Shown piece by piece: positions 31,911-44,352 of a stretch of 64,000 nucleotides of DNA. Under the pieces are notes generated by a model, which worked only from the letters and a program-made list of their open reading frames with translations, had not been told where the DNA came from and searched no databases. The stretch comes from Dichotomopilus funicola (lineage: Eukaryota > Ascomycota > Sordariomycetes > Sordariales > Chaetomiaceae), in the NCBI RefSeq assembly GCF_033296635.1, contig NW_026944109.1, forward strand, positions 1 to 64,000, in the 5' to 3' direction. Each line of letters opens with the position of its first letter. The first letter of the stretch is position 1. The position numbers and the translations under genes were made by a program.

Positions 31911-34900
31911 GGCGACGGTAGCGTAAGGGAAGAGCGGCGTGACGTCGCTGTTCACGGCGTGGGACGGACTAGCATCGATGGGTAAGGGTGACACGCAGCC
32001 CAGGCCGAAGCTCTTCAAGAGAGGCCCGTGAACTTTGGGCCAGAGACCGGAGAAGGATGAAGAGTTGGGATAAATATATTCCCAAGGGAGGATCACGCCC
32101 TCTCGAAATACACCTTAGGCTATCGGGGCTGATGAGTCGTCGGAATGAGTCGTCTGGGGGACAAAGACAAGGCAATGCCAATGAGTGTACGGCTTGGGTC
32201 TGTCTGTTGAAGATATCCCGAGGGAAAAGGGGCCGTCGAATCGAAGCGATGAGCTGAGAAACCTAGCCGGCGATGGAGGAAAGAGGAGAAAGCGTGCTGG
32301 TCGCCCCGGAAGCGTTGGAGTTGAGGAGTGAGGGGGAGCCGGGCAGCCTTATCGATGATCCCTGTTTTAAAGGCAAGCAAGGATCGAATTGACTTGGGCC
32401 AGTCAGCCCCAGTCCCCAAACCACAGTCGCCGCGCACAGTGCAACACTGCAGCAACTCTGCTTGCCGGGCGGCTGGAGGGTTGATAAGACAGCCGTGGAA
32501 CAGCAATGGCGTCAGTCAGTACCCGTGTGAAGGACGCGAAAACAATCCCTAGCTTTGGCGATGGCGAGGTATGGGTGGGTGGCCGATATCTTCTTGCGTC
32601 TCGCATCTACCAATTCAGAGTAGACGAGATGAGATGCGGAAAACAACAGATTTTTGACGTTCGCAACGGTCGGGAGCTGGGGGGGGGGGAAACACAGCGA
32701 AGCCGAGTCGGTTGGAGAACCCGGCCGGTCAAGCAGTGCCAGTTTGATCAATGCGATCGTCGCGAGTGATCGTCGGCTTGAAGGTGGCCATTTTCTTGGG
32801 CTAAGGTTCTCGGCCCCGCAGTCTGCGGCTTAGTCGCGATGCTAATCGCTTGCACTTGTTCTTTGAAGGGCCCAGATCCCGGAGGGCTTTTGGGGTCTGC
32901 TCCACTCAACGAGGTGACAGAACCACAGCTTCGGATCCATTGATGGTTAACTGCTGATAAGTGGGAAGCGGATGAGAACAAATCCAAGTCGGAAATTTCA
33001 ATGTCTGTCAATGTCTCAGACACCAATTCCCCCGGCCCTTGGGCCCCAGGGTGAAAACTGAGAATGTGGGCTGCAAAATCACGGATATGCCTCGTCACTT
33101 CCCTAGAATCAGAAACAACACCAAAAAGAACAGGATCCAAACACAGCGGCGCCTTCCTTCCCTCCCTCAAGCAAGTCGAGCTTCCAGCCGTGAGCGAGGA
33201 TGAGCTCACAGTGCCCATTGATTTCGCGCCTGCCACTCACGACACAGATGGTGCCGGGCACCCACACACCATTGGCCAGTCATGCTGTTTCTGGGACAAG
33301 GCAGACCCACCTCCCGCGTTGCCCCGCGCCTGCCCCAGCATGGGACAAGCCAATGGCCCACTGTCCCCGCCATACCACCATGCTGGGTGGGCACCTTTTG
33401 ACGGAGGAAGGGGCCAATGGACAACCGGGGTACTGTACACTCCACTACAGTTGCACTTCACATTGACTTCAGATGCGGGCAATCTATTTTTGCGTACATT
33501 GCCGAGCTTCCATACAGTCAGTCCGATGGACGGTTTGGCAAGATCCATTATAAATGCACAACGTTCAAGCATACATTTGCGCCCTGCAATGACCTTTTAT
33601 CACAAAACAATGGATCTTGGTGGGCTGATCTTCCTATGATATGTGCAAATTCCACGACGTCGGTATTTTCAAAATGCTCCCCCTACTTAGTACTTTATCT
33701 CGTAAAATAGCCCTCGGATGGTTCTAATACTTCAAGAGGATCACGTGCCATCTACAGAGCAAATAAATCTTCTCCTTAGTATGTTTCGGCCAGGGGGGCC
33801 ATTGTCCTGGCCGAGTGACCATTCTCAACTCGAAATATTCTGACATTAAAGACTATTTGAGGAAGGAACAAGGCACTAGTGATCGTTTTGCAAAGCCGAG
33901 TCGACCGTAAGACCGTTTAGAAATAAGGTATATTTTCTTTAACGTCGTCGTCGTCGTCGTTATCGTCGAACGAGGCATCCGGGAAGTGGTATCGCAGGGA
34001 GCGCCATTCAACGGACGGTGCTACGGGACTAGGGTAATCTTGGCCAGAGATGAGCATGAGCCTGCGGCGGCCGCCGCAGCCGTCACCGCCATCATCGATC
34101 TTATCAATCTTGTTCTGGATGTTCCGGACGTGGTGGAAATAGTAGGAGTAATAAATAGTAGTAGTAATCGTTATTTCTGAACTCTGCCTCGGCCACGAGT
34201 TGTGAGAAGATGCTCTCCATTCTCTCTTCTGAGAGCAGGGCCATAATGAATGTTTCTTGGTTGTGTAATCGGGCCGGAGGGTGGGACGGATCGTGAAAGG
34301 TTCACAAAAAAGGGGGTTGATGTAGAGGTCGAGGGTTAGGGTGTAGGGTGTCGAAGTTCGGGTTACCAGTTGCGTTTCCCCGCCACAAAGTCTCGTGGGA
34401 CAACCTCAATTTGGGCTGATGTGGCATGGGGGCGAAATTTGTGAATTAATACATGAATATATACGTAGACATGTAAAAGAAACAATGACGATACCACTCT
34501 CCTTTGTTACCATTGTACTTTCCTTGACCCTTGTTTTCTTCTTTCTCTTTGGCTTCTCTAAGTAACAAGCTTACCAGAACGTTCTTCAACCTCTCTTTAA
34601 GCGGTATCTTTGCCGGAGAAGGGCCCCCGACTAAAGTTTTGCAGCTTGCAACCCGGTTATCGAGGTTCCTATACAGATCCGTTGGCTGGTGCTGTTCAGT
34701 ATATTCTCGCGCCGCAGCGAATCACCTCGCAACCATCTGGTTGGGGCCGGCATCCTATCGTTTCTTTCCCATAGGGCGAGCGAGACCACGGCCCCAAACG
34801 ATATATCCAGATCAATCACACTTGCTGCGTCTCACAAACATAAAGCTTAAGGAACCAGTAAAAGCTGATATTACTCTGTATTGCTGTGACTTCGACGGCA

Positions 34901-35816
34901 TGCTGCTGTGGCCCACGGCAGGCCGACAGCACCAGTCGCTTTGTTGTTGTGTTAAACTATTCCCCATTGTGCAAACAGCACAGCACGTAATCCGGAAGCG
35001 TATCCGGAAGCCATTGTTGATACGCACCTCCCTCCCTTCTCTTTTAAGTAGCTCTTGGCACACTTCCTACTCGTACCACCCTCTCTCCATACTCACTCAG
35101 TCAGTGTCAGCCAGAAATCTTCCATTAGCACCGCCCCGCCCTCTTCCAGAACAAAGGCAACAGAAGCGTAATCACTCGCGCCCCCTCCACCTCGGATATC
35201 AACAAACAAAAGACATCCGGCCGTCAACACCATCCAGGAAACACATATAAGGTAAAACAGAACAAAACAATAATCGCTTCCCCAGTCCATCCAACTCCAA
35301 AACGCTATGTGTGTCCCTGTCTCTTGGGTAAAGAAAGCAGAAAAAGTCGAAACCCTATGAATCCCCTGCAACCTCCATCCTCAACTCCTAGTAAACTCCA
35401 AAGTTTCCAAACCTAAAAATGAAAAATATATAAATGCAGGTTGTGCCATAGGAAGAAATAGGAGAGCAGACTTGGTAATCCTCACCTGTTCGGGTTAGCC
35501 GGGCCCCGTTGCGCAAGCGACCTGGAGTATCAAACATGACAACATCCCAGGCTACCCCGTCACCGGTCCCCACCTTCTTCGCCAACCAACCCTAGACAAA
35601 CGCCTTTCTTCAACGGCCGTGGACTTGGGCAGGAAAACGTGGTGTCCCACACCCAGGTAGCTGGGCGATCCGCCCCGATATCCTCAGGGCTAAGGAATAG
35701 CAGCGGTAGTAAGAGCATCAAGGGTGGCGGCAACAACAAACTGCCCACTTCTCAGCCCCAACTCCTCAAGCTCATCGTCACCGCCATCAGCATGAGCATG
35801 CACGGCCCAACTCATC
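31911..35816. other. 3.9-kb intergenic region, no gene seen
   Basis: The PPS1 promoter and the ATG18 3' flank bound this gap. It contains a short (CGT)n microsatellite (about 33941-33964), a G run near 32680 and pyrimidine-rich patches. The longest frame, 239 codons at 34531-35250, is biased but unrecognisable and lacks splice or family support. I see nothing else. Confidence 0.5.
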
Positions 35817-36026
35817 TCACTGCCGCTCGGGACAATCAAAATACACCGAGGTCGTGAGCGGGTCCGGTGGCTCTTCCGGCTCTTCCGGCTCTTCCAGCTC
35901 GGTGTCTTCTTCGGCGTCCTTAAACGCCTCGGACCGGCCCACGTAAAAATATTCGCTGAACACCAACGAGTCGAAGTCGTCGTCGTCGTCGTCGTCCTCT
36001 CCTCCAGGAACGTTGTTGGGGCACCA
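35817..36026 (-). other. 69-codon acidic frame in phase behind the ATG18 stop
   Basis: Directly after TAG 36029-36027 the ATG18 frame continues as TGG TGC and remains open for 69 codons to TGA 35819-35817. The content is strongly protein-like: seven consecutive Asp codons, FDSLVFSEYFYVGRSEAF, then Glu/Pro repeats (ELEEPEEPEEPPDPL). It could be a C-terminal extension lost by a Trp/Gln-to-TAG change, an extension made by stop readthrough or by an alternative splice, or chance low-complexity sequence. Using the TTAG at the stop as a splice acceptor would put it out of frame, so that route does not explain it. Confidence 0.5.
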
Positions 36027-37670
36027 CTAAGAGCCGTAGAACGAAGAATCTATCTTGGTGTCGAGTACACTGTACACGACGGGGGAAAACAGCGATGCGG
36101 GTTAGCATAGTTCGATAAGGCGCACCAGGACGCAAGAACAAGAAGGGGTTTAACAGGTTAGAGAGAAAGAAACGAAAAGGGGTCGCGGTTCAAAATAACT
36201 TACGTATACTGCCGCACGAGAACCCCTTCGCCGCCGTTATGCAGGTCAATGTTGTAGACAAAGAACCCGCCATTGCTCGTGACCACCATGATGTGCGGCG
36301 AATTACTCGACATCGCCACGACACTGCGCAAGGGCCCAGCCGCAGCACCTCCGATGAGTGTCCCACCCGCGCCAGCACCTCCTCCACTACCACCACCAGC
36401 AGCGCCGTTCCCACTGTTGCCCGAGGATGTGTTGTTTATTGCCGACTTGGGGATTTTGACGCTCGCAAAGTCACGTTGGGGTTCCCACATCTCAGTCAAC
36501 GACTGTGGGAGATAAGACCCGACAGCGCCGGCCACGCTGCGGCCGACGAGCTGGGACGAGCGCCGGAGTATGTTGCCAAAGGTGCCGCTTTGACGCCTAG
36601 TCGCAGAGGCACCGTTGTTGCTGCTGGGCCCGGACGAGTCGAAAGTGTCGCCGCCGCGAGGCGACGAGCCAGAATTACTGCTGGGGGAGTACTCGCCGCT
36701 GTCGATGCTCATGGACCGCGACCAGCGGTTAGTCCGGGGGTTCCCTGTCGCATCTGTCTCAGCCAGCGAACTCCCCGCGGCGTTAGCGTGTTGTGGAGTA
36801 ACGAGGCGGAAGATGTGGACGGTTTCGGTCGTGGAAGAGACGCAGAGGAGGGTAGAGCTGAGGTTGAACGACATGTGGTAGATCGTCGACGGGATGGTGC
36901 CGCGACGGAACTGATACAATTTCTGGCCATCTGGGACAGAAAAGACCCGTACAATCGTGCCGGTCTCGGAGGCGGTGGCCACCCTCGTGCCATCGCTGTT
37001 CAGGGCGACACAGCACAACGGCGACCGGTGGGCTTCGATGACATTAACGGCTTTCCCAACTATCGTGTCGTAGATAATAACTTCCCCGGATGTCGGCGGT
37101 ACGAAGACCGATGGAGGTGGCGCGTGAGCAGGCCGGGCGCCGCCCTGGTCCTCGCGCGGTTTTGGTAGGGGGTAGGCCATATAGGACCGTTCCGACGAGG
37201 GCGACAGCGCGAAGATGGCGTTTGGGTTCGGCGATGTCGCGATGGTGTGCAGCAAGCTCATGTTGCCGATGTCGTAGACGTAGATCTCCTGCTCGAGCAC
37301 CACAGCCATCCGCCTCCTGTTCAGCCGGACGGCGAGCACGGCGGTGGGAAACGTGAGCTCGCAGATCACGGAGCCGCGCTGCGGACAAACAAGTAAACGT
37401 TAGCAGAACTGAACAGAAGAAGGAAGCAAGGTTGGTTCCCCCGCTCAAACCTACCTTCGTGTTCTGCACAACCAAATGCCGTGGTGACCGGACCAGGGCA
37501 ACCAACGAGGTCGAGAACAGCATCTCGACGCTGGTGATATTCCCCTCATCGCTGTTAAAGATCTTGTTGAACGGGTCGGTGTGGAAGATTTGGAAGCCCT
37601 TGGTGGTTGCGACCGCCAGGCAGCTGTGGTCCTGGTTGAAGGTAACGAAGTTGAGCTGGCTGCCCGACAT
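36027..37670 (-). CDS. ATG18: Atg18, PI3P-binding autophagy beta-propeller
   Basis: There are three exons, 37670-37455, 37378-36204 and 36069-36027, giving 477 aa to TAG 36029-36027. It is a PROPPIN: WD-type blades, and the lipid-binding FRRG motif at residues 229-232 in LYQFRRGTIPSTIYHMSFN. The N terminus (LNFVTFNQDHSCLAVATTKG) and the end (LVRQYTVLD) fit the family. A Ser/Gly-rich insertion (roughly residues 275-350 and 390-410) separates later blades; RRSSQLVGRSVAGAVGSYLP inside it is the conserved membrane-contact loop region. It binds PI3P and PI(3,5)P2 on autophagosomal and vacuolar membranes with Atg2. Behind the TAG the same frame stays open for 69 acidic codons (entered separately). 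Introns are 76 and 134 bases. Confidence 0.93.
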
Positions 37671-38613
37671 GGTTGTGTTGCGGCAATCGGTGCGACCGAT
37701 GCAACCCGATGCGATTAGATGGCGACTTTAGTGTTGACTTGACGGGGGACGGTACGAGGAGCTGCGGGGTCGGCGTGTGGTGGTACTCCGTTTAGCCTGA
37801 GCGAGTGAGAGCCTAGAGCGGTATGAAGCGATAAGATCGGTGGGGGGAGAAGTCGAATAAAAGGTGCTTGTCGATGTCGAGTGTATGGAAGACTGAGGGT
37901 GGTGAGAGACCGTTAACAGCCGTGAGCCTTCCCGAAAGCCGAGCCTTGTCGAACACAGAAAGTTGTGGTTGGGTGGAGGAGGAACACAGGGAGCTCTGCC
38001 TGCTGTTGAAGGCACAGCCGCACAGAGCTCCGGAGAGCTTGGGCCAGCTGATCGTCACTGTGGGGCTGTGGCACGCGCCATCCCCACTTGACATCCACGG
38101 GTCTTGATGGACCGGTCTGTGTGTCTTCAAGCCGTACTTATAAATACACTACATTGGAAAAGTTATTAGAAGGTTTAGATAAGTAGAAACGCAAATAAAC
38201 AAACAAATACACATACAGACGAAAAGGGCGGCAAACGGGCGAGGATCGACTGCAAGTTCAAGCATGAAATACAAAGAACCCAACTAGAAACCTGACAACA
38301 GCGCAACATCCCCTTCGACACATTAGATTCACTCAATGCCTACACACACTCGCGTGTCAAACTTGAAAGACCGCATCCATTACAGCTACGTATGTACGAA
38401 CATCCAGTCAAGAATATTCCCATACACGATACATGACTAGATACCATGGACACCACCCCAGCTCCAGCGCGGCGCCCCCGACAACCAAAGCCGGGTATGT
38501 ATGTAAAGTACCTATGTATGTGCCATTTCCTTTTACCCTGTCCACATTACCACCCCGGCAGTCCTTCGCAACCTCACCACCAACTCCTCCAACTCCTCCA
38601 ACCCACGCTTCAC
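37671..38613. other. intergenic between AP-2 alpha and ATG18
   Basis: This gap holds the ATG18 promoter and AP-2 alpha 3' flank. No gene is seen. The part near 38150-38250 is A-rich. Confidence 0.5.
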
Positions 38614-41600
38614 TCACCGACTACTCGTCGTCACCATGATACTCCGAAACGAGTCCGAGATCTCACTAACGGTCGGCTGCCCGTGACCACGCTCCAAAGG
38701 CAGCGTTGACACCCCGCGTGCCAACCGTTCCTGCATCATCTTGAGTAAGAGCGGGGGTAGCGCGTCATCGGTTGCGCGGATCGTGAGGCGGATCATCTGT
38801 GGCGGGAGGGGTAAGTGTTAGTGCGAATGTTATGAGAGTAGAAGAGGCAGTTCGGGTTTGAGGGCCGGGGTTTAAAATGAAAGAAGTAAAACACACCTGA
38901 GTCTGATAGTTCGGCTCCAACCGCAGCAGGCACCCATACTTGCCGCCCTCCGACGTGTGCACAACACTAGCACCGACAAAGTTCTTCCCGTTAGGGTCCA
39001 CACCATTCAACAGCCCCCACCTAAACCCTTCCACAACCTGCCGGACAAACCCTTCAGTGATCTCCCTCCCATTATCCCGCGCCCGGCTCCCGCCCGCCAG
39101 CCCAAAGATCTCCTGCGCCTCCCGCGGCGCGCCGCCGATCTGCTTCCACCGCTTGAAGAAGTCCTCCGCCGATAGCTCAGCCGAGTCCATAAACTTGTGC
39201 ACCGTCACCGGCAGTTTCAGCGTGAGCGCCTGCAAGGCCCCGGCCAGGTAGCTGATACGGATGGTCGGGCTCTTCTCGAACACCTTCTTCGCCTCGAACA
39301 TGATGACCTGCTGGGCCTGCGCGCCCTGGGCGATCGTCGTGTCGGGTAGGCCCTTGACATCCCAGGTGAGGTGTGCCTTCTCGGCCGGGTCGAGGTCGAG
39401 CGTGGTGGTGAAGGAGGAGATGAGCGCGGGCGTTTTGTTGGTGAAGTAGAGGATCAAACACGCCATTTGGCCGCGGTACTCGGACCGCACGCCCACCTGC
39501 AGCTGGCCGTCCTCGTAAAGCACGCCGTCGGCTCGGAGCAGCAACCGGTTGAAGCCGCGCTCCCAGTTGGGCGAAAGATGAGCTGCGCTGGCAAGGTTAG
39601 GCGGCTTGATCGCCTTAGCTTCGGCAGGGCCGAGGTTGTTCATGTCGAGGCCCATGAGGTCGTTGGCCGCCGAGCCGCTGCCGTTAGCCCCCGAGGTGGC
39701 AGAACCGCCGTTGACTGCCCCGTTGTTGTTCACGGTAAACGTCCGCTTGAGCCCCCCCTGTTTTGCCATGATAAGCTCGGTCGCATCGGCATTAGCGTCC
39801 TTGCCACCCACCACCCACGTCCGCTTGTCACTCGTTCCCCCGTGCTTTTGATGCAGACGAGAAAGCAGTGCCGACTCACGCTCCGGGAACGGCGGCATCT
39901 CGTCGCAGACAGTGCGCAGCAGGTCGTCCGTGGGCAGGCTTGCCAGCGTGAGATACTCACACGCTCGCTGTTGGAGTTCTGGGTCGAGTGTGTGGCTGTA
40001 GACGCTGAAGACATGGACGAGCTGCGGCTTGATCTCCGGGAACAGGTTCACGTATTTGACAAAGCAGGACAGAATCATGGCACGTGTGGTTGGTCCGCAC
40101 GCCGGTAGCTTGTTCTGCAGCGCCAGGAACTGCTCGATCGGGCTGCAGCCCCTCTCCTCGGCAATCAAATGGCCGAACTCGCCGAGAATGTAGGCGCCGA
40201 TCTTAACCAGTGTCTCGTGGCAGTGGTCCTGCTTGCAATACTGGAGGATGTTCTGGGCCGCATAAACCTGAAGCTCCTCGTTGTTGGAGATGATCTGGAT
40301 CACTCGTTGCCACACCTCGTCGCTGACGTGATCACCCGCCATCGCGATCAGGCGGAGGGAAATGTCGACATACCACTGCACGTCGGTGGCGTATTTTTCA
40401 GTCAGAATGGCAATCTTCAGCACCATCTCTTCCCGAATCGCGAAATCTGCGTTTTGTAAGTAGTGCAGCAGCTCCCCGACGACGACCCTGGCGTTCGACG
40501 AATCGCACATGCTGTACAGCAGGTCCAGGCCTTTCCGCCGGACGCTGATGTCCCTGTCCTTAAGTGAGCCGATGATGACCTCCTGGTGCTGCTTGATCGG
40601 ATCAAGCGTTTCGGCCCGCGCAGCCAAGTGGGTCATGGCCTCGAGACCCAAGTAGCGCACATTAGTTTCCCGTGACTGGATGAACTTGCCGAGCCTCGAC
40701 GAGATCTGCTTCATCAGGTTGTGTTCCGTATCGAGGTGGATGATGAGGTTAATAGCCTCGAACAGCACCGCGTTTTGTGCATTGTTTTGCTGCACATTCT
40801 TGTTCGTCTCTAGCGCAAGGTCCAAGGTCTTTTGGAGGGATTCCCGGATCATCCCACGGACATGGCTGTCCTCTGCATACCGTTAGATATCTCGATGTGG
40901 CCTGAACCGGGTAATAAATCCGGAAAGAGACTCGGCGGGAACGCACCTGAAGGTGGGAAATATTGCAGCAGCCTCATCAGCTTCACCTGGATCCAGGGGC
41001 AGGGAACCTTGTAGTACAGATAGTCCGGCGCATACTCGCCATCAATGATGACGCGCTTCAGTCGGCCGGCAGCCTTGGCGTATGCCCCCTTGTATTGGTC
41101 CGGATTGTCCTGTGCCAAAGCCATGACCAGTGATGTCACCGACAACCCGACGCCGAGGTCGACGTCGTCCATTAAGTGTATTATTCTTTCCGCCCATTGC
41201 GGCTGGACGATGCCCGAGTGTTTCCTGTACAGGCGAAGCATAGTAAGTGCCGCCTTCTTCTTCACAAACGCCTTGGAGGTCCTGTCCTCTAGTTAGCAAC
41301 TCCCGCGCGAAAACCCGTACTAATGACCCGGTGCCACACTCACGGTGAGATTAGTAGCCTGTGGACCTCTGAGCTCAAAGCCTCACCCATCTCCCGCCCT
41401 CCCACGTTGGCAATGGCATGGAGCGCGAGACAGTTGAATAGCTCGTTGTGGTCCAAGAGATCTTTTCGGATACTGTTGACTACCAAATGCAGAAGCTCGT
41501 GTTTCTCGTGCAGAAACAGCGTCATGGCGAGGTAGCCAATCTGTTTCTCCGAGTACTTAGTGGCCGAGATGAGGTTAACGGCCTCGAGGTGTCCGAAGTC

Positions 41601-42037
41601 GACATTCCATCCTAGGATGTAAATGTATAATAGCTATCGCAGGGTCAGATCATGTTCCCTCACCCCAGAGTCGTGGTCCACACCAACCTTGCACACATAT
41701 TTCTTCTTGTGATATCCGCTCAAGTTTCCGTCTGTTCAGCTGTCAGCATGCTCCGTTTCCTGTTCCCCTATTGTAGATGGGCATGCCGTGGTCACAAGGT
41801 GAGTCGAACCTTTGAATTTTTGCCTATGCGCACTGAATCAGCACCATGTTCAAACCAATGCCCGAAGAGAACCCAATAAACTCACCGGATATTCGCAAGC
41901 TCCTTGTTGATGCGCTTTTCCTCTAGTTCTCGGGCGCGAGCATTTCTTAGATCGGCAATAAACTGGACCAGGCCTCGCATGTTCGCATTGCTGCTGCTGG
42001 ACCGGCCCAGGAAGCTGGTAGGCCCCCCAGACGACAT
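38614..42037 (-). CDS. AP-2 complex subunit alpha (alpha-adaptin)
   Basis: Seven exons: 42037-41886, 41823-41810, 41731-41688, 41633-41344, 41281-40947, 40872-38897 and 38796-38614, giving 997 aa. All phases close exactly. The N-terminal trunk begins MRGLVQFIADLRNARARELE, then EEKRINKELANIR, the microexon-coded QKFK, then SGYHKKKYVCK and LLYIYILGWNVDFGHLEAVN. Armadillo-like trunk repeats continue to about residue 600 (for example EKQIGYLAMTLFLHEKHELL). After a Gly/Ser/Asn hinge come the ear and appendage domains (RGQMACLILYFTNKTPALIS and a platform region before the last intron). AP-2 recruits clathrin and cargo at the plasma membrane, and alpha binds PI(4,5)P2 through the basic N terminus. 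Exon 2 has only 14 bases, so splicing errors would shift the frame. Confidence 0.93.
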
Positions 42038-42882
42038 TTTGAAGGCTAGCCTGCTCAGGCTCGTCTCACCGATTGTGCGATCGCGTGGTCAAGGTTCCCC
42101 TTTCCCAGATTTATTCCAACCCAACCTAATCCTCCTCCTCCGTCGTTGTGGTCGGTTTTAGTCAATCTCGCAAATTCGGCCAGACGACGGGATACCAAGC
42201 TCTCAAAAATCGTTCATCATCATCGTCGGGAAGGTCGGAGCATCGGGTTTGTCGATTTGAGGTGCGGCGAAGCCGAGAAAGAGAAGGACCGTCCGATCGG
42301 GAGCACCGGGCCGTGTTCTTTCGTCTCCAGTGGCGCGTTGCGAGAATCACCGAGTCGGGGGAATGTCCGCTGCCGCCGGCATTTCCTTCTCGATATGTGG
42401 GCCGTGGTCGACAACGCGTTGCGCGTTCGTGAGAGACAAGGCGGCAAAATCGCGAGTCGAAAAGTTGCACGCAGCAAAGCCCGCCGTGACAAACCCGTGG
42501 CGACGACGATGCGGTTCAGGGGGTCTTGCTGGTGTGGAACGGACCGCCCGAGGGTCCAGTCTGTCCACAAAATATGGAGTGAGCATTGGGCTGTCGCATT
42601 CGCTGCCGCATCCCGAACCGAGCTGGAAGCGACCCCCGCATGGGCCGTGCAAGGTGCTGCAGAGTTCAATCAGAGAGGTTTTAGCGTGTTTTTGGTTTAG
42701 CCCGTCGCCCAAAGAGGCAAGGTTTGCTGCTGCTCACCCCCAAGAGCTTCCCCACATCTTCCCTCTGCTGTGGCTTGTCCCTCGTTAGTTACAATTTGTG
42801 GCTTCGTGACATCACGGGAATTTTTAACACCTCCCTCTCCTCGAGCAGATATGCCAGGCCACTGCCTGCGAACGACTCGAGA
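42038..42882. promoter_or_regulatory. divergent region, AP-2 alpha / NDUFAF5
   Basis: These 845 bases carry both promoters and leaders. Several overlapping open frames on both strands lack recognisable content. Confidence 0.5.
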
Positions 42883-44025
42883 ATGCGGCTGAACCTGCCC
42901 CGAGCCTGTCGGCCGCAGAGTCTACAAACAATCACAGGATCGCCTTGCGCGCGACGAAGCTACGCCTTCCAAGCTCCAGGAGGGGCCGTTTTCAAAGTCT
43001 TCAACAGCCGAACAAAATGGCACCAGAAGGAGCGGGCAGCAGCCAATCCCGAGCTGGGCCGGCAGGCCGATTATCTCAAAGATGAAGTAGCTATGCGCGT
43101 GTGCGAGCGGTTATTAGTACGCCCCCTAGTCTCTCAATTGAAGCCCTCATCGGCCCCTAACCAAAGTACCCCTCTTCTAACATCTCCCTCTCTTCGTTCC
43201 CAGGATATCAAACGCCAGTTCCCCCACGTACTCGACCTCGGCGCCAACTCCTGCAACATCGCCCGGGCCCTCACCCGCGAGAACCCCGACCCCGACCCGG
43301 CCACGCCCACCTCACCCCCCTTGTCAAACAAGATCGGGGAGCTCATCGCAGCGGACTCGTCCGCGGGGCTTCTCTTCCGCGACGCCGAACTCCCCTTCAA
43401 CACCCAGCTCAAGCTGACCCGCCAAGTCCTCCCCGACGAAGAATCTCTCCCTTTCGCCCCCAACACCTTCGACATGGTTCTCAGTAGTCTCTCGCTGCAC
43501 TGGATCAACGACCTGCCAGGCGTGCTCGCGCAAATCAACAGCATTCTCAAGCCCGACAGCCCCTTTATCGGCGCCATGCTAGGCGGTGATACCCTATTCG
43601 AGCTGCGCACGTCGCTGCAGCTGGCAGAGCAGGAACGGCGCGGTGGTATTGGGCCGCACGTGTCGCCGTTGGCGGATGTGCGGGATGTTGGTGGCCTGCT
43701 GGGGAAAGCTGGTTTCCAGATGCTGACGGTCGATGTGGAGGATATTGTGGTGGACTACCCGGACACGTTTGCGCTGATGCAGGACCTGCAGGCGATGGGA
43801 GAGGGGAACGCGGTGCTGGGACGGGAGATGGGGGCCATTGGAAGGGATGTGTTGCTGGCGAATGAGGGGATTTACCGGGCGTTGCATGGGAACGAGGACG
43901 GCAGTCTGCCTGCGACGTTTCGAATTATCCACATGATTGGGTGGAAGGAGGGCGCAGACCAGCCGAAGCCGTTGAAGAGGGGCAGCGGGGGTGTGAATCT
44001 GAAGGATATCCTAGAGCAGAAGTAG
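42883..44025 (+). CDS. NDUFAF5-like complex I assembly factor (SAM-dependent fold), mitochondrial
   Basis: There are two exons, 42883-43116 and 43204-44025, giving 351 aa. The first about 35 residues are Arg/Ser-rich without acids (RLNLPRACRPQSLQTITGSP), a mitochondrial presequence. FNSRTKWHQKERAA follows, then after the splice the SAM-binding motif HVLDLGANSCNIARAL, the acidic-loop equivalent LIAADSS, and LPFAPNTFDMVLSSLSLHWINDLPGVL with the family's SLSLHW block. IGAMLGGDTLFELRTSLQLAE and SPLADVRDVGGLLGKAGF are NDUFAF5 signatures. The human protein hydroxylates an arginine of NDUFS7 during complex I assembly. The 87-base intron is in frame and stop-free, so retained transcripts would add 29 residues; the splice is preferred because it joins RVCERLL to DIKRQFPHVLDLG. 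The alternative upstream open frame is leader. Confidence 0.9.
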   Translation: MRLNLPRACRPQSLQTITGSPCARRSYAFQAPGGAVFKVFNSRTKWHQKERAAANPELGRQADYLKDEVAMRVCERLLVRPLVSQLKPSSAPNQSTPLLTSPSLRSQDIKRQFPHVLDLGANSCNIARALTRENPDPDPATPTSPPLSNKIGELIAADSSAGLLFRDAELPFNTQLKLTRQVLPDEESLPFAPNTFDMVLSSLSLHWINDLPGVLAQINSILKPDSPFIGAMLGGDTLFELRTSLQLAEQERRGGIGPHVSPLADVRDVGGLLGKAGFQMLTVDVEDIVVDYPDTFALMQDLQAMGEGNAVLGREMGAIGRDVLLANEGIYRALHGNEDGSLPATFRIIHMIGWKEGADQPKPLKRGSGGVNLKDILEQK

Positions 44026-44352
44026 GGTGGCCCCGTGATAAAAGACAAACCTCCTCAGCGCAGCCAGGGGCAGGACGCCGCGAATTGGCTACCCGCTGCG
44101 TCTGATATGACGAGAAATCAAGTACCAACATCATGATACCAAACCATTTAGACGGAAGTCGCAGTCAAATAGCTTCGCTCGCAGATAGCGGACGCCATAT
44201 CATGTCTATGAGCGCCTATGAACGGCGTGAACTCTGTCCCCGACGCCAAACGGAACATCACCCTCGAAGCCTATGATTTTCCTCTCCTGCCCCGAAACGC
44301 CATGATCATCCCCCCTTCATCCTCTCCATCATCCTTTTCTTCCCTCTCCTTT
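44026..44352. other. convergent 3' region, no gene seen
   Basis: This 327-base gap lies between the NDUFAF5 and ARPC5 gene ends. Nothing recognisable was seen. Confidence 0.5.

Noticed and set aside
34531..35250. 239-codon frame on plus between PPS1 and ATG18
   Set aside because: Composition resembles translated noncoding DNA and shows no motif, plausible splice pattern or family resemblance.
36239..37168. 309-codon plus frame opposite ATG18
   Set aside because: Shadow of the ATG18 exon, which has clear PROPPIN features on the other strand.
39371..40108. 245-codon plus frame opposite AP-2 alpha
   Set aside because: Shadow frame of a well-supported exon with adaptin sequence on the minus strand.
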